From: Hydrotalea sp.
GTDB lineage: Bacteria; Bacteroidota; Bacteroidia; Chitinophagales; Chitinophagaceae
Length of the DNA: 64,000 bases
Assembly (NCBI GenBank): GCA_022402565.1
Contig: JAKRSC010000024.1
Location: forward strand, 232,042-296,041
Direction: 5' to 3'
Shown here: positions 55,490 to 64,000 of the stretch, in pieces
How the letters are laid out: every line of letters begins with the position of its first letter
Numbering within the stretch: position 1 is the first letter of the stretch
Translations under genes and position numbers: made by a program
Notes under the pieces: generated by a model
The model's input: the letters and a program-made list of their open reading frames with translations, nothing else
What the model was told of the DNA's origin: nothing
Databases searched by the model: none

Positions 55490-55945
55490 ATGCAACAAAT
55501 CGGAAACACTATTGAGCTTATTTTAAAATCGATACCTGAACACCGACAAAAAGCCTTTAATCAACTGCATCAAGTTGTTGTATCTAATCTTCCAGAAGGC
55601 TTTGAATCTGCTATTAGCTATGGTATGCTAGGCTATGTAGTGCCACATTCAATTTATCCAGCAGGTTATCATTGTAAGCCAGCTGAACCACTACCATTTG
55701 CATGCATAGCAAATCAGAAAAATTCTATCAATTTTTACCACATGGGTATTTACGCAAAAGCAGAATTATTGGAGTGGTTTGTGGGCGAATACCCTAGATA
55801 CTGTAACCAAAAATTAGATATGGGCAAAAGTTGCATTCGATTTAAAAAAATGGATGATATACCGTTTGAACTTATTGGAAAATTGATGCAAAAAATGAGT
55901 GTACAAGAATGGATTGGAATTTATGAGACAACGATGAAGAAATAA
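55490..55945 (+). CDS. DUF1801 protein
   Basis: A 151-residue protein of the DUF1801 (YdhG-like) family, seen in the ISYGMLGYVVP segment (about 43) and the YRYCNQKLDMGKSCIRFKKMDDIP-like stretch near 104-127. Function is unknown; members have a small alpha/beta fold. It is transcribed alone between the araC-like gene and a convergent DUF3667 gene. Confidence 0.85.
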   Translation: MQQIGNTIELILKSIPEHRQKAFNQLHQVVVSNLPEGFESAISYGMLGYVVPHSIYPAGYHCKPAEPLPFACIANQKNSINFYHMGIYAKAELLEWFVGEYPRYCNQKLDMGKSCIRFKKMDDIPFELIGKLMQKMSVQEWIGIYETTMKK

Positions 55946-55984
55946 GTTTCCGAATAATAAGCCTTGTAATAAGAAAGCAACTTA

Positions 55985-56800
55985 CTATATAAGATGTATA
56001 ACAATTTGAAACAGCAAAAACTTATATACAACCTGAGTTATAATTGCATATAAAAATAGAAATACAAGAGTTATAAATCCACTGAACAGCCACTTTATTT
56101 GATAAAACTTCCGAAAAAGGAGAATCAAATAAAATGCGAAAACTATCCCTGAAATTGGGGTAATAGCATCTTGACTATCATTTATAATCCCGAACTGAAC
56201 AATAAGGAAGTATAAAAGAGGCAATATAAAAAAGAGTTGTAAAAGAACTACAATATTGATTTCCGTTGATAAGACGAAAATATCGTAAAACCTATTTTTC
56301 CATTTGTAAGGAGGAAGCAATGCAATTACTAAAGCTGTTAAAGGTAGCAATAAGAAAAGCAACACTTTAGAAACTTTCTCAGACTTCTGATGAAATATTT
56401 CCGACAGTGCTTCTTCAGACACTCTTAAAACAGCTGCCTTTTCTTGAATTTGCTGAGTTATCGTACTTCCTGAAAATGTTAGATTCTTATAATACTTCAT
56501 TTGCATGTTCATTCCTCCCATAAAGGGGAAAAGAAGATACAAAACTACGAGCAACATGAAGAAAGAAATTGGCTTGTAATATTTCTTACGAATACCATTG
56601 CAATAGTCGACCGACAACTTCCCAGGCTGAAAAAGAACAGTTTTTAAAGTAGTAAAAAATGTCCCTTCAAAATGTGTTACAAAATGAAAAGCTTCTGAAA
56701 AAAAGGACTTGATATCTTTATCACTTTCAGAAAATTGTTTCTGGCCGCAATTGTGGCAAAATTTGCCAACCATCTTACTATTACAATTGGTACAAGTCAT
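55985..56800 (-). CDS. DUF3667 membrane protein with zinc ribbon
   Basis: A 271-residue protein. The N-terminus carries a four-cysteine zinc ribbon (CTNCN at residue 3-7 and CHNCG at about 16-20), followed by a soluble segment with PGKLSVDYCNGIRKKYYKPISFF and then four or five membrane helices (about 75-100, 145-165, 180-210, 220-238 and 245-265). That layout is DUF3667, a Bacteroidota-rich family without known function. Single gene. Confidence 0.85.
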   Translation of the reverse strand: MTCTNCNSKMVGKFCHNCGQKQFSESDKDIKSFFSEAFHFVTHFEGTFFTTLKTVLFQPGKLSVDYCNGIRKKYYKPISFFMLLVVLYLLFPFMGGMNMQMKYYKNLTFSGSTITQQIQEKAAVLRVSEEALSEIFHQKSEKVSKVLLFLLLPLTALVIALLPPYKWKNRFYDIFVLSTEINIVVLLQLFFILPLLYFLIVQFGIINDSQDAITPISGIVFAFYLILLFRKFYQIKWLFSGFITLVFLFLYAIITQVVYKFLLFQIVIHLI

Positions 56801-56871
56801 TTATGCTTTTAAAGATAAAAAAGCAAATTCACCCATAAAAAAATAAATACATCAATATAAATCATTGAATT

Positions 56872-56900
56872 AAAAAAGGTGAGTCATTACGACTCACCTT
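56872..56900 (-). terminator. Terminator of the T9SS repeat-protein gene
   Basis: Perfect ten-base arms (56876-56885 and 56891-56900) around a five-base loop; on the minus strand the stem leads into TTTTTT. It lies 23 bases past the stop of the 1161-residue protein. Confidence 0.85.
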
Positions 56901-56922
56901 TGCCCCTTTTGAATCCTAGCAC

Positions 56923-59900
56923 TTAACGCTTTATGCTAATTTTAGTCGGTTTATACCTTAATCCATTGTTCCCATCTAAATTAACAATGTATAAACCTTG
57001 ACTTGTAATATTTTCATTCCTTCCTAATTCAATAGCTATTTGATTCTCTCCTTTGATGGCTTGTACTGCCCTACTCATAATTACCCTGCCAGTTGATGCA
57101 TCTGTCATGCGCATGGTTAATGGGGCTTCTTCTGCACTCATGAATTGCATTGTAAATCTACCCTTCGATGGGTTCGGGAAAACCTCCATATCTTTTACCT
57201 CTAAACTTCTCAAATAGTCAATATCTGTCTTTGTAAATCCAACTTTAGCAATTGTGTTGTTCACAGCTGTACTTCTTCCATTTACTTCAATGGTAAATAC
57301 CACAGTGGTTATATCATTTGCCTTGATTTTACTATTAGTAGCCGTGCTTATAAAATCATTTAGACTGATTTGGTATTCTCGTTTAGACTGATCCAAGTTC
57401 ATGGTATAAGTGTACTGATCTTTCCACTCCTTCACTCCTTCCTTCACCAAAGTAATCTTCAACTTCTGTCCACCACTCGCTTCAAAACGAAGTGACTTAA
57501 ATGCTGTGATATCCGCTGCCATTCCTCCACCTCTCAAGAACTTATAAGCAGTAACATAATCGCTCGTCGTTCCTTCAATTCTAATATCGCGGAACAATGG
57601 ATACTCATCTTGATATACACGACCGTTATCGTTGCTTACACTAAAGTTTCTGATGGTTGTTCTTGCTCTATCAAACTCTAATCCCCAAATACCATCACTA
57701 ATATACACCAAATCCATTGGCTCACCATTGATGTGCATGCGGACATCACTCTCAAATCCATCACGCATATCCAATTCCACAGTAGAGCGACCTCTTTGTA
57801 CTAAGTTGAATGGAATGGTGCGCTTGGTGATAGCTGCTTTCTCATTGAGTTTTTCTTCTAACTCAAAATATCCGTTGCTGTTGGATGAGTTGTTTTGAAT
57901 AGTGAGCACCAACTTGCTTCCCACACGCTGGCCACTCACCACATAAGCCGATGGCAGTACAGCATTATCACGCCCCTGAACCAATACTCCCTGACTGCGT
58001 AAGCGTTGTAAAATATCTTCTGTTAAGTTGCGTAACAAAGTGGGAGTCTCAGCCCACAATTGGAAGTTGTACATCACTTCATCGTTCACATAATCTTTCG
58101 TAAACCACTTGCTCTCAATATTCAAACTTCCTCTTCCGGATCTTGCTCCTGCTGAGAAGCTCACCGCATATTCCATCTTATCATTCGACTGGCGGATGGT
58201 GTAACCCAACATTTCCACATTATTGGCCAAGCTTAGTCTTTGTACATCTAACAATTGTGCGCCACGCAAACGATCACAAATAGGCTTGGTGTGGTTGTAC
58301 ACTTCATCCATTGTTTTCGTTGCGAATGTAACTGCTCTAGCCACATTGGCTCTGGTAAAGTCAACGCTCATGACCTCCACAGCATTGGTAAACTGAGTTA
58401 AGTCGGTTGGTGATGTAACAAACGCTTGCAATCCTGGCACCTGAGAAGGAATCAAATCACGCAAGCGCATTTGTGTACCCTGTGTTGCAACACCATTATT
58501 TCGATCATTTGAAGCAGGGCCATTCCATTTTGGTGTAGCGCCGTAGTTGGTCTCACCCAGTTGACCGGCCTTCGCCTTCATCATGTTGCGCTTACCAATC
58601 ACTTCACCTAAACTATAACTTTCAATACCAGCTCCTGATCCACCATTAACACCATCGGTTACCGTTACATCAATATTACATGTAGTTTGACATGCACAAT
58701 CTGGATTATTAATTGTAAGTATGACTGTATAAGTGCCTGCTTGTGTATAAGAATGTACAACTTGAGATCCCGTAACTGCTGCCGATCCATCTCCAAAGTT
58801 CCATGAATACGTATTACCCGCTGTATGTGGATTGGCATTAAAAACAAAACTATTTCCTTGTAAATCTTGGGTATCATTATTCAGGTTGATGATACCACAT
58901 GGTGGAGGTTGAGGAACAAAAATCCATGCAGCACCTCTAGCTCCATTATCACTCGGTCCACCTACAATTGCTGTAGTTCCATTGGCACTGATAGCAACCG
59001 AGAAGCCTTGCTGAGAAGATCCAACTGCACCTGTCCCAAGAAGCTTATTTCCTTGTTGAGTCCAAGTAGTTCCAACTCTTTTATAAGTCCAAGCCCCGCC
59101 TTTATTGGAATCATCAAATCTACCACCAACAACCAAAACATTACCATCAGCACTTAAAGAAACTGACATACCTTGATTAGAAGCACCAATATGATCCGAG
59201 GCTACCAATTTGGTACCTTCTTGACTCCAATTACCTAATGTACCCAATGACCCATTATCTCTTTTAAAAACCCATGCGCCACCTACGCCATGATTATCTG
59301 CTGTTCCACCTGCTGCTATTGTATTCCCATCTCCACTTATTGCAACAGAAATTCCTTGATATTGGCCAGAAGTAGAAGTTGAGCCTCCTACCAGTTTATT
59401 ACCATGTTGAAGCCAGGATGAGCCAAATTTATTAAACACCCAAATTGCCCCAACTGCATTGTTATCGTTGTAACCACCTATAGCCGCTGTGAGACCATTT
59501 CCACTTAATGCTACACTGTACCCTTGCCAAGCTTGTCCAGCGTTACCAGTCCCAACTAATTTTATTGATTGAGACCAAACTCCTCCTGTTCTTGAAAATA
59601 CCCATGCAGCACCTTGATTATTGTTATCGGAATAACCCCCTATAAGAGCTGTATTACCGTTAGCACTTAAAGAAACTGAAAAGCCTTGTCTGGCAGCACC
59701 TATATTATTAGAACCAACTAATTTATTACCCTGCTGCGTCCAAGTAGTCCCACTTCTTGTAAAAACCCATGCAGCGCCTTGATTATTATTATCGGCATGA
59801 CCACCAAGTAATACTGTATTACCATCTGCGCTAATTGCAACACTTTGTCCCACTCTAGCAGGGCCTTCATTGCCAGTAACAACTAACTTAGCCCCTTGTT

Positions 59901-60408
59901 GCGTCCAAGTTTGACCTGAACGAGTATATATCCATGCAGCCCCTTGAAAATTGTTATCACTAAATCCTCCAACAACTGCGGTATTCCCATCTGCACTTAT
60001 TGCAACTGAATAACCGTGTGTTGCATTCCCAACATTCCCAGTTCCCACTAACTTATCACCTTGCTGAAAATTAGGTATTGGCGTTGTTAAAACTGTGAAA
60101 TTAGATACTGAATAAACTGTTGATACAAGGTTTGTTACCGATACACTTCCTGTAACAGCACCAGGCATTACCATAGCGACCAGCTCAGTAGCCGAAGTTG
60201 AGATTGGAATGGCTGTGATTCCTCCAATACTAATATGGGAGTGTGTGGCTAAGTTTGTTCCTGTAATGGTAACTAATGTTCCAATTGAACCTGAATTTGG
60301 AGAAAAACTTTGAATTGTTGGACCTTGTCCAGCTTGCCCAATAACTTGTTGCAATCCAATTAGTAATACTAAAATAAAGGAAAAAAAAATTGTAAATGTT
60401 GATCGCAT
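56923..60408 (-). CDS. T9SS-sorted secreted protein with IPT/TIG, seven propeller repeats and PKD domain
   Basis: An 1161-residue secreted protein. Order: signal peptide (1-24); IPT/TIG domain (about 28-108, FSPNSGSIGTLVTITGTNL); seven repeats of about 55 residues (about 115-510) with the core GYSVAISADGNTAVVGG..DN..GAAWVF, an FG-GAP or kelch-like propeller pattern; a PKD domain (about 515-600, YSWNFGDGS); a 470-residue region I cannot assign (about 605-1075); and a C-terminal T9SS sorting domain (about 1080-1161, VFPNPSKGRF). Probably cell-surface or released. Divergent from a TPR-HTH regulator; an imperfect TACTTTG box lies at about 60435. Confidence 0.85.
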   Translation of the reverse strand: MRSTFTIFFSFILVLLIGLQQVIGQAGQGPTIQSFSPNSGSIGTLVTITGTNLATHSHISIGGITAIPISTSATELVAMVMPGAVTGSVSVTNLVSTVYSVSNFTVLTTPIPNFQQGDKLVGTGNVGNATHGYSVAISADGNTAVVGGFSDNNFQGAAWIYTRSGQTWTQQGAKLVVTGNEGPARVGQSVAISADGNTVLLGGHADNNNQGAAWVFTRSGTTWTQQGNKLVGSNNIGAARQGFSVSLSANGNTALIGGYSDNNNQGAAWVFSRTGGVWSQSIKLVGTGNAGQAWQGYSVALSGNGLTAAIGGYNDNNAVGAIWVFNKFGSSWLQHGNKLVGGSTSTSGQYQGISVAISGDGNTIAAGGTADNHGVGGAWVFKRDNGSLGTLGNWSQEGTKLVASDHIGASNQGMSVSLSADGNVLVVGGRFDDSNKGGAWTYKRVGTTWTQQGNKLLGTGAVGSSQQGFSVAISANGTTAIVGGPSDNGARGAAWIFVPQPPPCGIINLNNDTQDLQGNSFVFNANPHTAGNTYSWNFGDGSAAVTGSQVVHSYTQAGTYTVILTINNPDCACQTTCNIDVTVTDGVNGGSGAGIESYSLGEVIGKRNMMKAKAGQLGETNYGATPKWNGPASNDRNNGVATQGTQMRLRDLIPSQVPGLQAFVTSPTDLTQFTNAVEVMSVDFTRANVARAVTFATKTMDEVYNHTKPICDRLRGAQLLDVQRLSLANNVEMLGYTIRQSNDKMEYAVSFSAGARSGRGSLNIESKWFTKDYVNDEVMYNFQLWAETPTLLRNLTEDILQRLRSQGVLVQGRDNAVLPSAYVVSGQRVGSKLVLTIQNNSSNSNGYFELEEKLNEKAAITKRTIPFNLVQRGRSTVELDMRDGFESDVRMHINGEPMDLVYISDGIWGLEFDRARTTIRNFSVSNDNGRVYQDEYPLFRDIRIEGTTSDYVTAYKFLRGGGMAADITAFKSLRFEASGGQKLKITLVKEGVKEWKDQYTYTMNLDQSKREYQISLNDFISTATNSKIKANDITTVVFTIEVNGRSTAVNNTIAKVGFTKTDIDYLRSLEVKDMEVFPNPSKGRFTMQFMSAEEAPLTMRMTDASTGRVIMSRAVQAIKGENQIAIELGRNENITSQGLYIVNLDGNNGLRYKPTKISIKR
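58895..60070 (-). repeat. DNA encoding seven tandem propeller repeats
   Basis: Within the T9SS protein gene the repeat units are also similar at DNA level, for example the recurring stretches coding for ISADGNTA and GAAWVF. Units begin at the sequence for GDKLVGTGN, GAKLVVTGN, GNKLVGSNN, SIKLVGTGN, GNKLVGGST, GTKLVASDH and GNKLLGTGA. Such an array could gain or lose units by recombination. Confidence 0.8.
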
Positions 60409-60592
60409 AAGCAGAGGAGTTTAAAAATTCATCGGCAAAGTAGATGAAAGACTACCTCTTGTCAAGAATTCGGCGTTTCAAATTCGTTACAACTAGTTTA
60501 TTCAGAAATAATTCGTTGTATATCAATTATATAACATACATCCGATTTTCTTAATAAATTTCATTTTTATCCTTCTAAACCCTATTTTCGAG

Positions 60593-62362
60593 ATGGAAAT
60601 CAACCCCAAATCAGTGAAATATCGTTTAATAGCTATTAAGATTAGCCATAAAATTACTTTCTTAGTCCTAGTATTTTTTTTCGCCTCCTCTCTCATCGCA
60701 CAAAAAGACCCAACATCATTTCTGGAGTTTCAAGATGAAAAACGATACCATATCCTGAATAAACTTTACAACAATCATCCACTTGACACCCCTTTTATTT
60801 TTAAGCTGAATAATCTTGTTAACAAACAGGGTGATGCATCCGATAAACTCGTTCAGTATTATTGGATGACTAAGAAACCAATGATCGACTCTTTAGGGAG
60901 TTCTGAAAAGGTCATTCAAATTTACCAGGACCTAGTGCAAAAGGCGGAAAAAATTAATAATTACTACTTAGTTGCCTTCTATTATATATCTATTGCATTT
61001 AATTATGAAATGCGAAAGATGCATAATAAAGCTTTTGAAAATCAGCTTTACTGTATTGATGCGCTTGGAAAAGATCCTAATGGTCAATATTTCCAGCAAA
61101 GCTGGTGGTTGCATATGATAGCCACCCAATTTTATCAGTTTAAAGATTACCCAAAGGCTATTTCATTGGCAAAAATAGCCAGCTTACATGATGGATATTT
61201 TACTCCTGATGGTGTTTGGTTCAAAAAAGTGAATGATAATCTGGTTGGGATGTCGTACCTAAAATCGGGCGAATATGACTCTGCTTATACCTGGCTGAAA
61301 AAAACGCTTGAATACGCAAAAAGCCGAAATGATACAGTATGGATGGGTATTGCAACAGGAAATATTGGACATGTTTTTTATTTACAAGGAAGACCAGAAT
61401 CTGCAATACCTTATTATACACAAGCAATTGAATGGTGTAGAAAAATGGCTATTTGGGACAATGTGGCTTCTTTTTGTAACAACTTAGCCGACTGCTATTT
61501 AACAGCTGGCAACTATACTAAAGTTCCAAACCTACTTAGAGAGTCTGAGCAGGCAAATGCTAAAGATCAATCTAAAAGTGGTTATGTAGGGAATCAAATT
61601 AAATTGTATACGGTTGCCGAGGCTTTTTATAGAAAACAAGGTAATAACAATTTGGCAATTATCTACACTGACTCTATTCGGAAATACCAAAAGCTGGAAG
61701 ATGAATATTACAACATCAACAAGAAAATTAGAGCTGAAGGTGAATTTGCTTATCAAAGTAAGGAGTTGCAGAATAAATTACTTCTCAATGAAAATGAACT
61801 TCAAAAAAGAACCTTGGTTTTTGGCCTAATTGCTTTGTTACTTATAGGCGGATTTGTGGTTTTTTACATCAAGCGTATTAACCTTAGAAAAAAACTGGCC
61901 GAAAAAAACAAAGAAATCCTAGAACAACAATTGGCGGCCTCTAAGAAGGAAATCATGGATTTTACGCACCATATTTTAGAAAAAAATCAACTAATTGAAA
62001 ATTATACCCAAGAAATTAGTTCTTTGAAAAGCCAAGAACAAGCTGATTCCCCCATAAATTCTGAAGCAATTCAAGAATTGAAATCACAAACGATTCTAAC
62101 CAACGACGATTGGATTAAGTTCAAAGAATTGTTTGAAAATATTTACCCTAAATTCTTCCCCTACTTCAAATCCAACTACCCCGATTTAACACAAGCGGAA
62201 GTAAGGTTCCTAGCATTTACAAAACTTGAAATTACGCCCAAGGAAATGGCGAGCTTATTAGGTGTGAGTGATGAAGCCATCCGCACCTTACGCTTTAGAC
62301 TAAAGAAAAAACTCGGATTGAGTCATGGAAAAGAAATTGAACAAGTGGTTATGAGCATCTAA
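60593..62362 (+). CDS. TPR membrane protein with C-terminal LuxR-like HTH
   Basis: A 589-residue regulator type common in Bacteroidota. A hydrophobic N-terminal segment (about 20-37, ending in LIAQ) exports the following 350 residues of tetratricopeptide-like helices (for example NIGHVFYLQGRPESAIPYYTQAIEW and NNLADCYLTAGNY). One membrane helix follows (about 406-427), then a cytoplasmic coiled coil and a helix-turn-helix (about 540-580, TQAEVRFLAFTKLEITPKEMASLLGVSDEAIRTLRFRLKKKL). It senses something outside the inner membrane and acts on DNA without a kinase step. Divergent from the T9SS repeat protein, a likely target. Confidence 0.8.
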   Translation: MEINPKSVKYRLIAIKISHKITFLVLVFFFASSLIAQKDPTSFLEFQDEKRYHILNKLYNNHPLDTPFIFKLNNLVNKQGDASDKLVQYYWMTKKPMIDSLGSSEKVIQIYQDLVQKAEKINNYYLVAFYYISIAFNYEMRKMHNKAFENQLYCIDALGKDPNGQYFQQSWWLHMIATQFYQFKDYPKAISLAKIASLHDGYFTPDGVWFKKVNDNLVGMSYLKSGEYDSAYTWLKKTLEYAKSRNDTVWMGIATGNIGHVFYLQGRPESAIPYYTQAIEWCRKMAIWDNVASFCNNLADCYLTAGNYTKVPNLLRESEQANAKDQSKSGYVGNQIKLYTVAEAFYRKQGNNNLAIIYTDSIRKYQKLEDEYYNINKKIRAEGEFAYQSKELQNKLLLNENELQKRTLVFGLIALLLIGGFVVFYIKRINLRKKLAEKNKEILEQQLAASKKEIMDFTHHILEKNQLIENYTQEISSLKSQEQADSPINSEAIQELKSQTILTNDDWIKFKELFENIYPKFFPYFKSNYPDLTQAEVRFLAFTKLEITPKEMASLLGVSDEAIRTLRFRLKKKLGLSHGKEIEQVVMSI

Positions 62363-62453
62363 AAAATTACTCAATTTGATGTTAAATATAAAAATTCTTA
62401 TTTTAGCGTCCGTTTAGGTTACTACCCATTTTTATTTACTTTCTAAACTCGTT

Positions 62454-62993
62454 ATGACTATGTTTTTTATGAAATTTTTTAGGCGGAAATCTGTTTTAAT
62501 TAACTCATATTACGAAAAATGGTCTAGGCTTAATTTTATAAATTTTATTCTTGTATCTAAGCTGCTTCATTATCTTATATCTATCCCTATTATTGCTCTT
62601 GTTTCCATAAGCGGCGTTGAAGATGATTCAATTGGCGGGCCTGATTTAAGCAAATTATCCTTCATTGAATCGCTCATATTTATTGCAGTTGCAGCTCCCA
62701 TTATTGAAACCTATTTAGGACAACATCTACCAATTAAGATCACTCAAAAATTTGTAAAAAATCACTCAAACAAAATTCCAATTTTGGTTTCTACCTTACT
62801 ATTTTCAGCTTTCCATGCAACCTATAGCTTTTGGTACTTTTTGATAATTTTACCACTAGGATGGATACTTGCTGCTACATACACTATATTTCAAAATAGA
62901 AAAGAATCCGCATTTTGGATTACAGCTGCCATTCATATGCTGCAGAACTTAATTGCTGTATTGATGAGGTACGAAGATTATTTTAATCTATAA
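62454..62993 (+). CDS. CPBP/CAAX-like intramembrane protease homologue
   Basis: A 179-residue protein with four or five helices. Two of three CPBP protease motifs are present: FxxxH (FSAFH, about 121-125) and HxxxN (HMLQN, about 162-166). The first motif, normally EExxxR, is reduced to IETYLGQ (about 82-88), with one glutamate and glutamine for arginine, so protease activity is doubtful. Start ATG at 62454; other Met codons follow at positions 3 and 6. Confidence 0.7.
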   Translation: MTMFFMKFFRRKSVLINSYYEKWSRLNFINFILVSKLLHYLISIPIIALVSISGVEDDSIGGPDLSKLSFIESLIFIAVAAPIIETYLGQHLPIKITQKFVKNHSNKIPILVSTLLFSAFHATYSFWYFLIILPLGWILAATYTIFQNRKESAFWITAAIHMLQNLIAVLMRYEDYFNL

Positions 62994-62995
62994 AT

Positions 62996-63775
62996 TCAAA
63001 TTCGCTCGCTTGCTAAATGTTTTTTGATTTTCATCATTATTTTATCAGGTGTTATTCTTGGTAAATTTGAGATGAACCAATTGTTGAAACCAACAATCTT
63101 TTTGCCTTTACCATGTAGCAAGAGCTGAATACCAGATTTTGCAACAGTTGCAGCTAGCATAGGCTTATTTGCAAACATTGCGTTGGTCCTGCGCATAGCA
63201 CTTGTATGAAAAGGTGTTTCTACTGTACCAGGACATAGTGCAGTTACAATTACACCTGTACCAGCCAACTCTGCTGCAATTGTTTCAGTAAAACTTAGTA
63301 CAAAAGATTTAGAAGCAGAATAAATAGAGTAATACGGAAATGGAATGAATGATAACAAAGAAGCAACATTCATAATTCTACCCTCATTTCTTTTTATCAT
63401 GTCCTGTGCAAATAGTTTTGTTAGGATAACTAAACTGCTAATATTGAGTTGAATCATTTTAAGTTCTTCCTCTAATGACGTATCAACAAATTGTCCATAG
63501 GCTCCAAAGCCTGCGTTATTGACTAAATGAGTGACAATGAAACCTTGCATTTGAATTTCATGATATAAATCAATTGCCTGCTTTGTATCGGATAAATCCT
63601 TTCCAAAATAATGAACATCAATACCATAAGCTGTAGTCAATTCTCGCTGCATTCTTTTTAGTTTTTCTACCCTTCGAGCAACAATAATTAAATGATAACC
63701 TTTCTCCGCTAATTGTAATGCCATTTCATAACCTATACCTGAAGATGCGCCTGTAATAAGTATATAATTTTTCAT
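62996..63775 (-). CDS. Short-chain dehydrogenase/reductase
   Basis: A 259-residue classical SDR. The frame opens at 63820 but the ATG at 63775 starts the domain directly (KNYILITGASSGIG) and is preferred. Cofactor motif TGASSGIG is at about 7-14, NNAGFGAYG near 88, the catalytic serine in VASLLSFIPF and the active-site YxxxK in YSASKSF (about 151-155). An arginine pair in ARRVEKL suggests NADPH. Substrate unknown; the DltE/YqjQ-like subgroup is the nearest I can suggest. Confidence 0.88.
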   Translation of the reverse strand: MKNYILITGASSGIGYEMALQLAEKGYHLIIVARRVEKLKRMQRELTTAYGIDVHYFGKDLSDTKQAIDLYHEIQMQGFIVTHLVNNAGFGAYGQFVDTSLEEELKMIQLNISSLVILTKLFAQDMIKRNEGRIMNVASLLSFIPFPYYSIYSASKSFVLSFTETIAAELAGTGVIVTALCPGTVETPFHTSAMRRTNAMFANKPMLAATVAKSGIQLLLHGKGKKIVGFNNWFISNLPRITPDKIMMKIKKHLASERI

Positions 63776-63785
63776 GAATTTGAAT

Positions 63786-64000
63786 TTATTTGATTTTAGT
63801 CCATGTTTCAGTTCTCCCAAAAAGTGAAATACCTATATATCCCCTAACTTCTAACTTGCTATCTGAAACTAAGGTTAACTTACAGTGGTATGTTTTGCCA
63901 TCTTTTGGATCATAAATTGTACCATCACTCCAAACATTTTTATTTTTGAATACAAAGTTTTTTAGAATAGTTAATCCAATCACATCTCTGTTTCTTAAAG
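63786..64000 (-). CDS. DUF2147 protein, 5' part outside the window
   Basis: Only the C-terminal part is in the window. The reading frame stays open from the stop at 63786 to the last base, so the start lies beyond 64000. The visible part has GTIYDPKDGKTYHCKLTL and LEVRGYIGISLFGRTETW, the C-terminal signature of DUF2147, usually exported proteins of about 140 residues in Bacteroidota. It ends 10 bases before the SDR start, so the two are probably cotranscribed. Confidence 0.82.
   Translation of the reverse strand, partial: LRNRDVIGLTILKNFVFKNKNVWSDGTIYDPKDGKTYHCKLTLVSDSKLEVRGYIGISLFGRTETWTKIK

Noticed and set aside
58895-60070. Repeats in the minus-strand gene as a CRISPR array
   Set aside because: The units are about 165 bases, in frame and translate to propeller repeats; there are no short identical repeats with unique spacers.
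60435-60441. TACTTTG as a true -7 box for the T9SS protein gene
   Set aside because: It has one spacer base fewer than TAnnTTTG, so I mention it only as an imperfect match.

Overview
The window reads as one contiguous, gene-dense, AT-rich chromosome segment of a Bacteroidota bacterium, most likely family Chitinophagaceae (Sediminibacterium-like; this is inference from gene content, no database was searched). Supporting marks are a type IX secretion (T9SS) plug protein and a T9SS-sorted secreted protein, a TamL-type lipoprotein, the futalosine menaquinone enzyme MqnE, the rpmB-rpmG-DUF4295 cluster, a TonB-dependent receptor with an N-terminal carboxypeptidase-regulatory-like domain, and several TAnnTTTG promoter boxes typical of the phylum. 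No rRNA, tRNA, insertion sequence, prophage or CRISPR array was recognised.

Layout. 1-8.8 kb: thioredoxin, NupC-type nucleoside transporter, mqnE, serine dehydratase (convergent), serine hydrolase, lipoprotein, aspartate aminotransferase, RlmK-like rRNA methyltransferase. 8.9-16.7 kb: a co-oriented block of small exported protein, 7-TM protein, sensor kinase, response regulator, sodium:solute symporter, exported alpha/beta hydrolase and TonB-dependent receptor, closed by a strong terminator; it looks like a regulated uptake-and-hydrolysis module. 16.7-21.1 kb: a second hydrolase and a thioesterase, each starting right behind a terminator hairpin, then a methylcrotonyl-CoA-carboxylase-like subunit, PhzF-like protein and RNase HI. 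21-33.8 kb: metzincin protease, small aldolase, SRP RNA (minus strand), T9SS plug protein, FtsX-like permease, SpoU methyltransferase, TamL, and the proS-M48 protease-truB operon.

33.9-48.3 kb: envelope proteins, di-heme peroxidase, an exported methyltransferase-like lipoprotein, DUF2130 protein, amino-acid permease, polyprenyl synthase, ftsY with two small exported proteins, the ribosomal L28/L33/DUF4295 cluster, and an M14 carboxypeptidase. 48.6-55.4 kb: an accessory carbohydrate locus in which a divergent AraC regulator faces genes for a PhyH-type oxygenase, a TIM-barrel isomerase-like protein, a GH92-like and a GH127-like glycosidase. 55.5-64 kb: DUF1801 and DUF3667 proteins, a large T9SS-sorted protein with seven beta-propeller-like repeats, a divergent TPR-HTH membrane regulator, a CPBP-like protein, a short-chain dehydrogenase, and a DUF2147 gene cut by the window end.

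The best candidates for something new are the AraC-controlled GH92/GH127/PhyH/TIM locus, the two-component-linked receptor-hydrolase-symporter block, the leader RNA in front of the small exported protein at 8986, the repeat-containing T9SS protein with its unassigned C-terminal half, and the lipoprotein with a methyltransferase fold.
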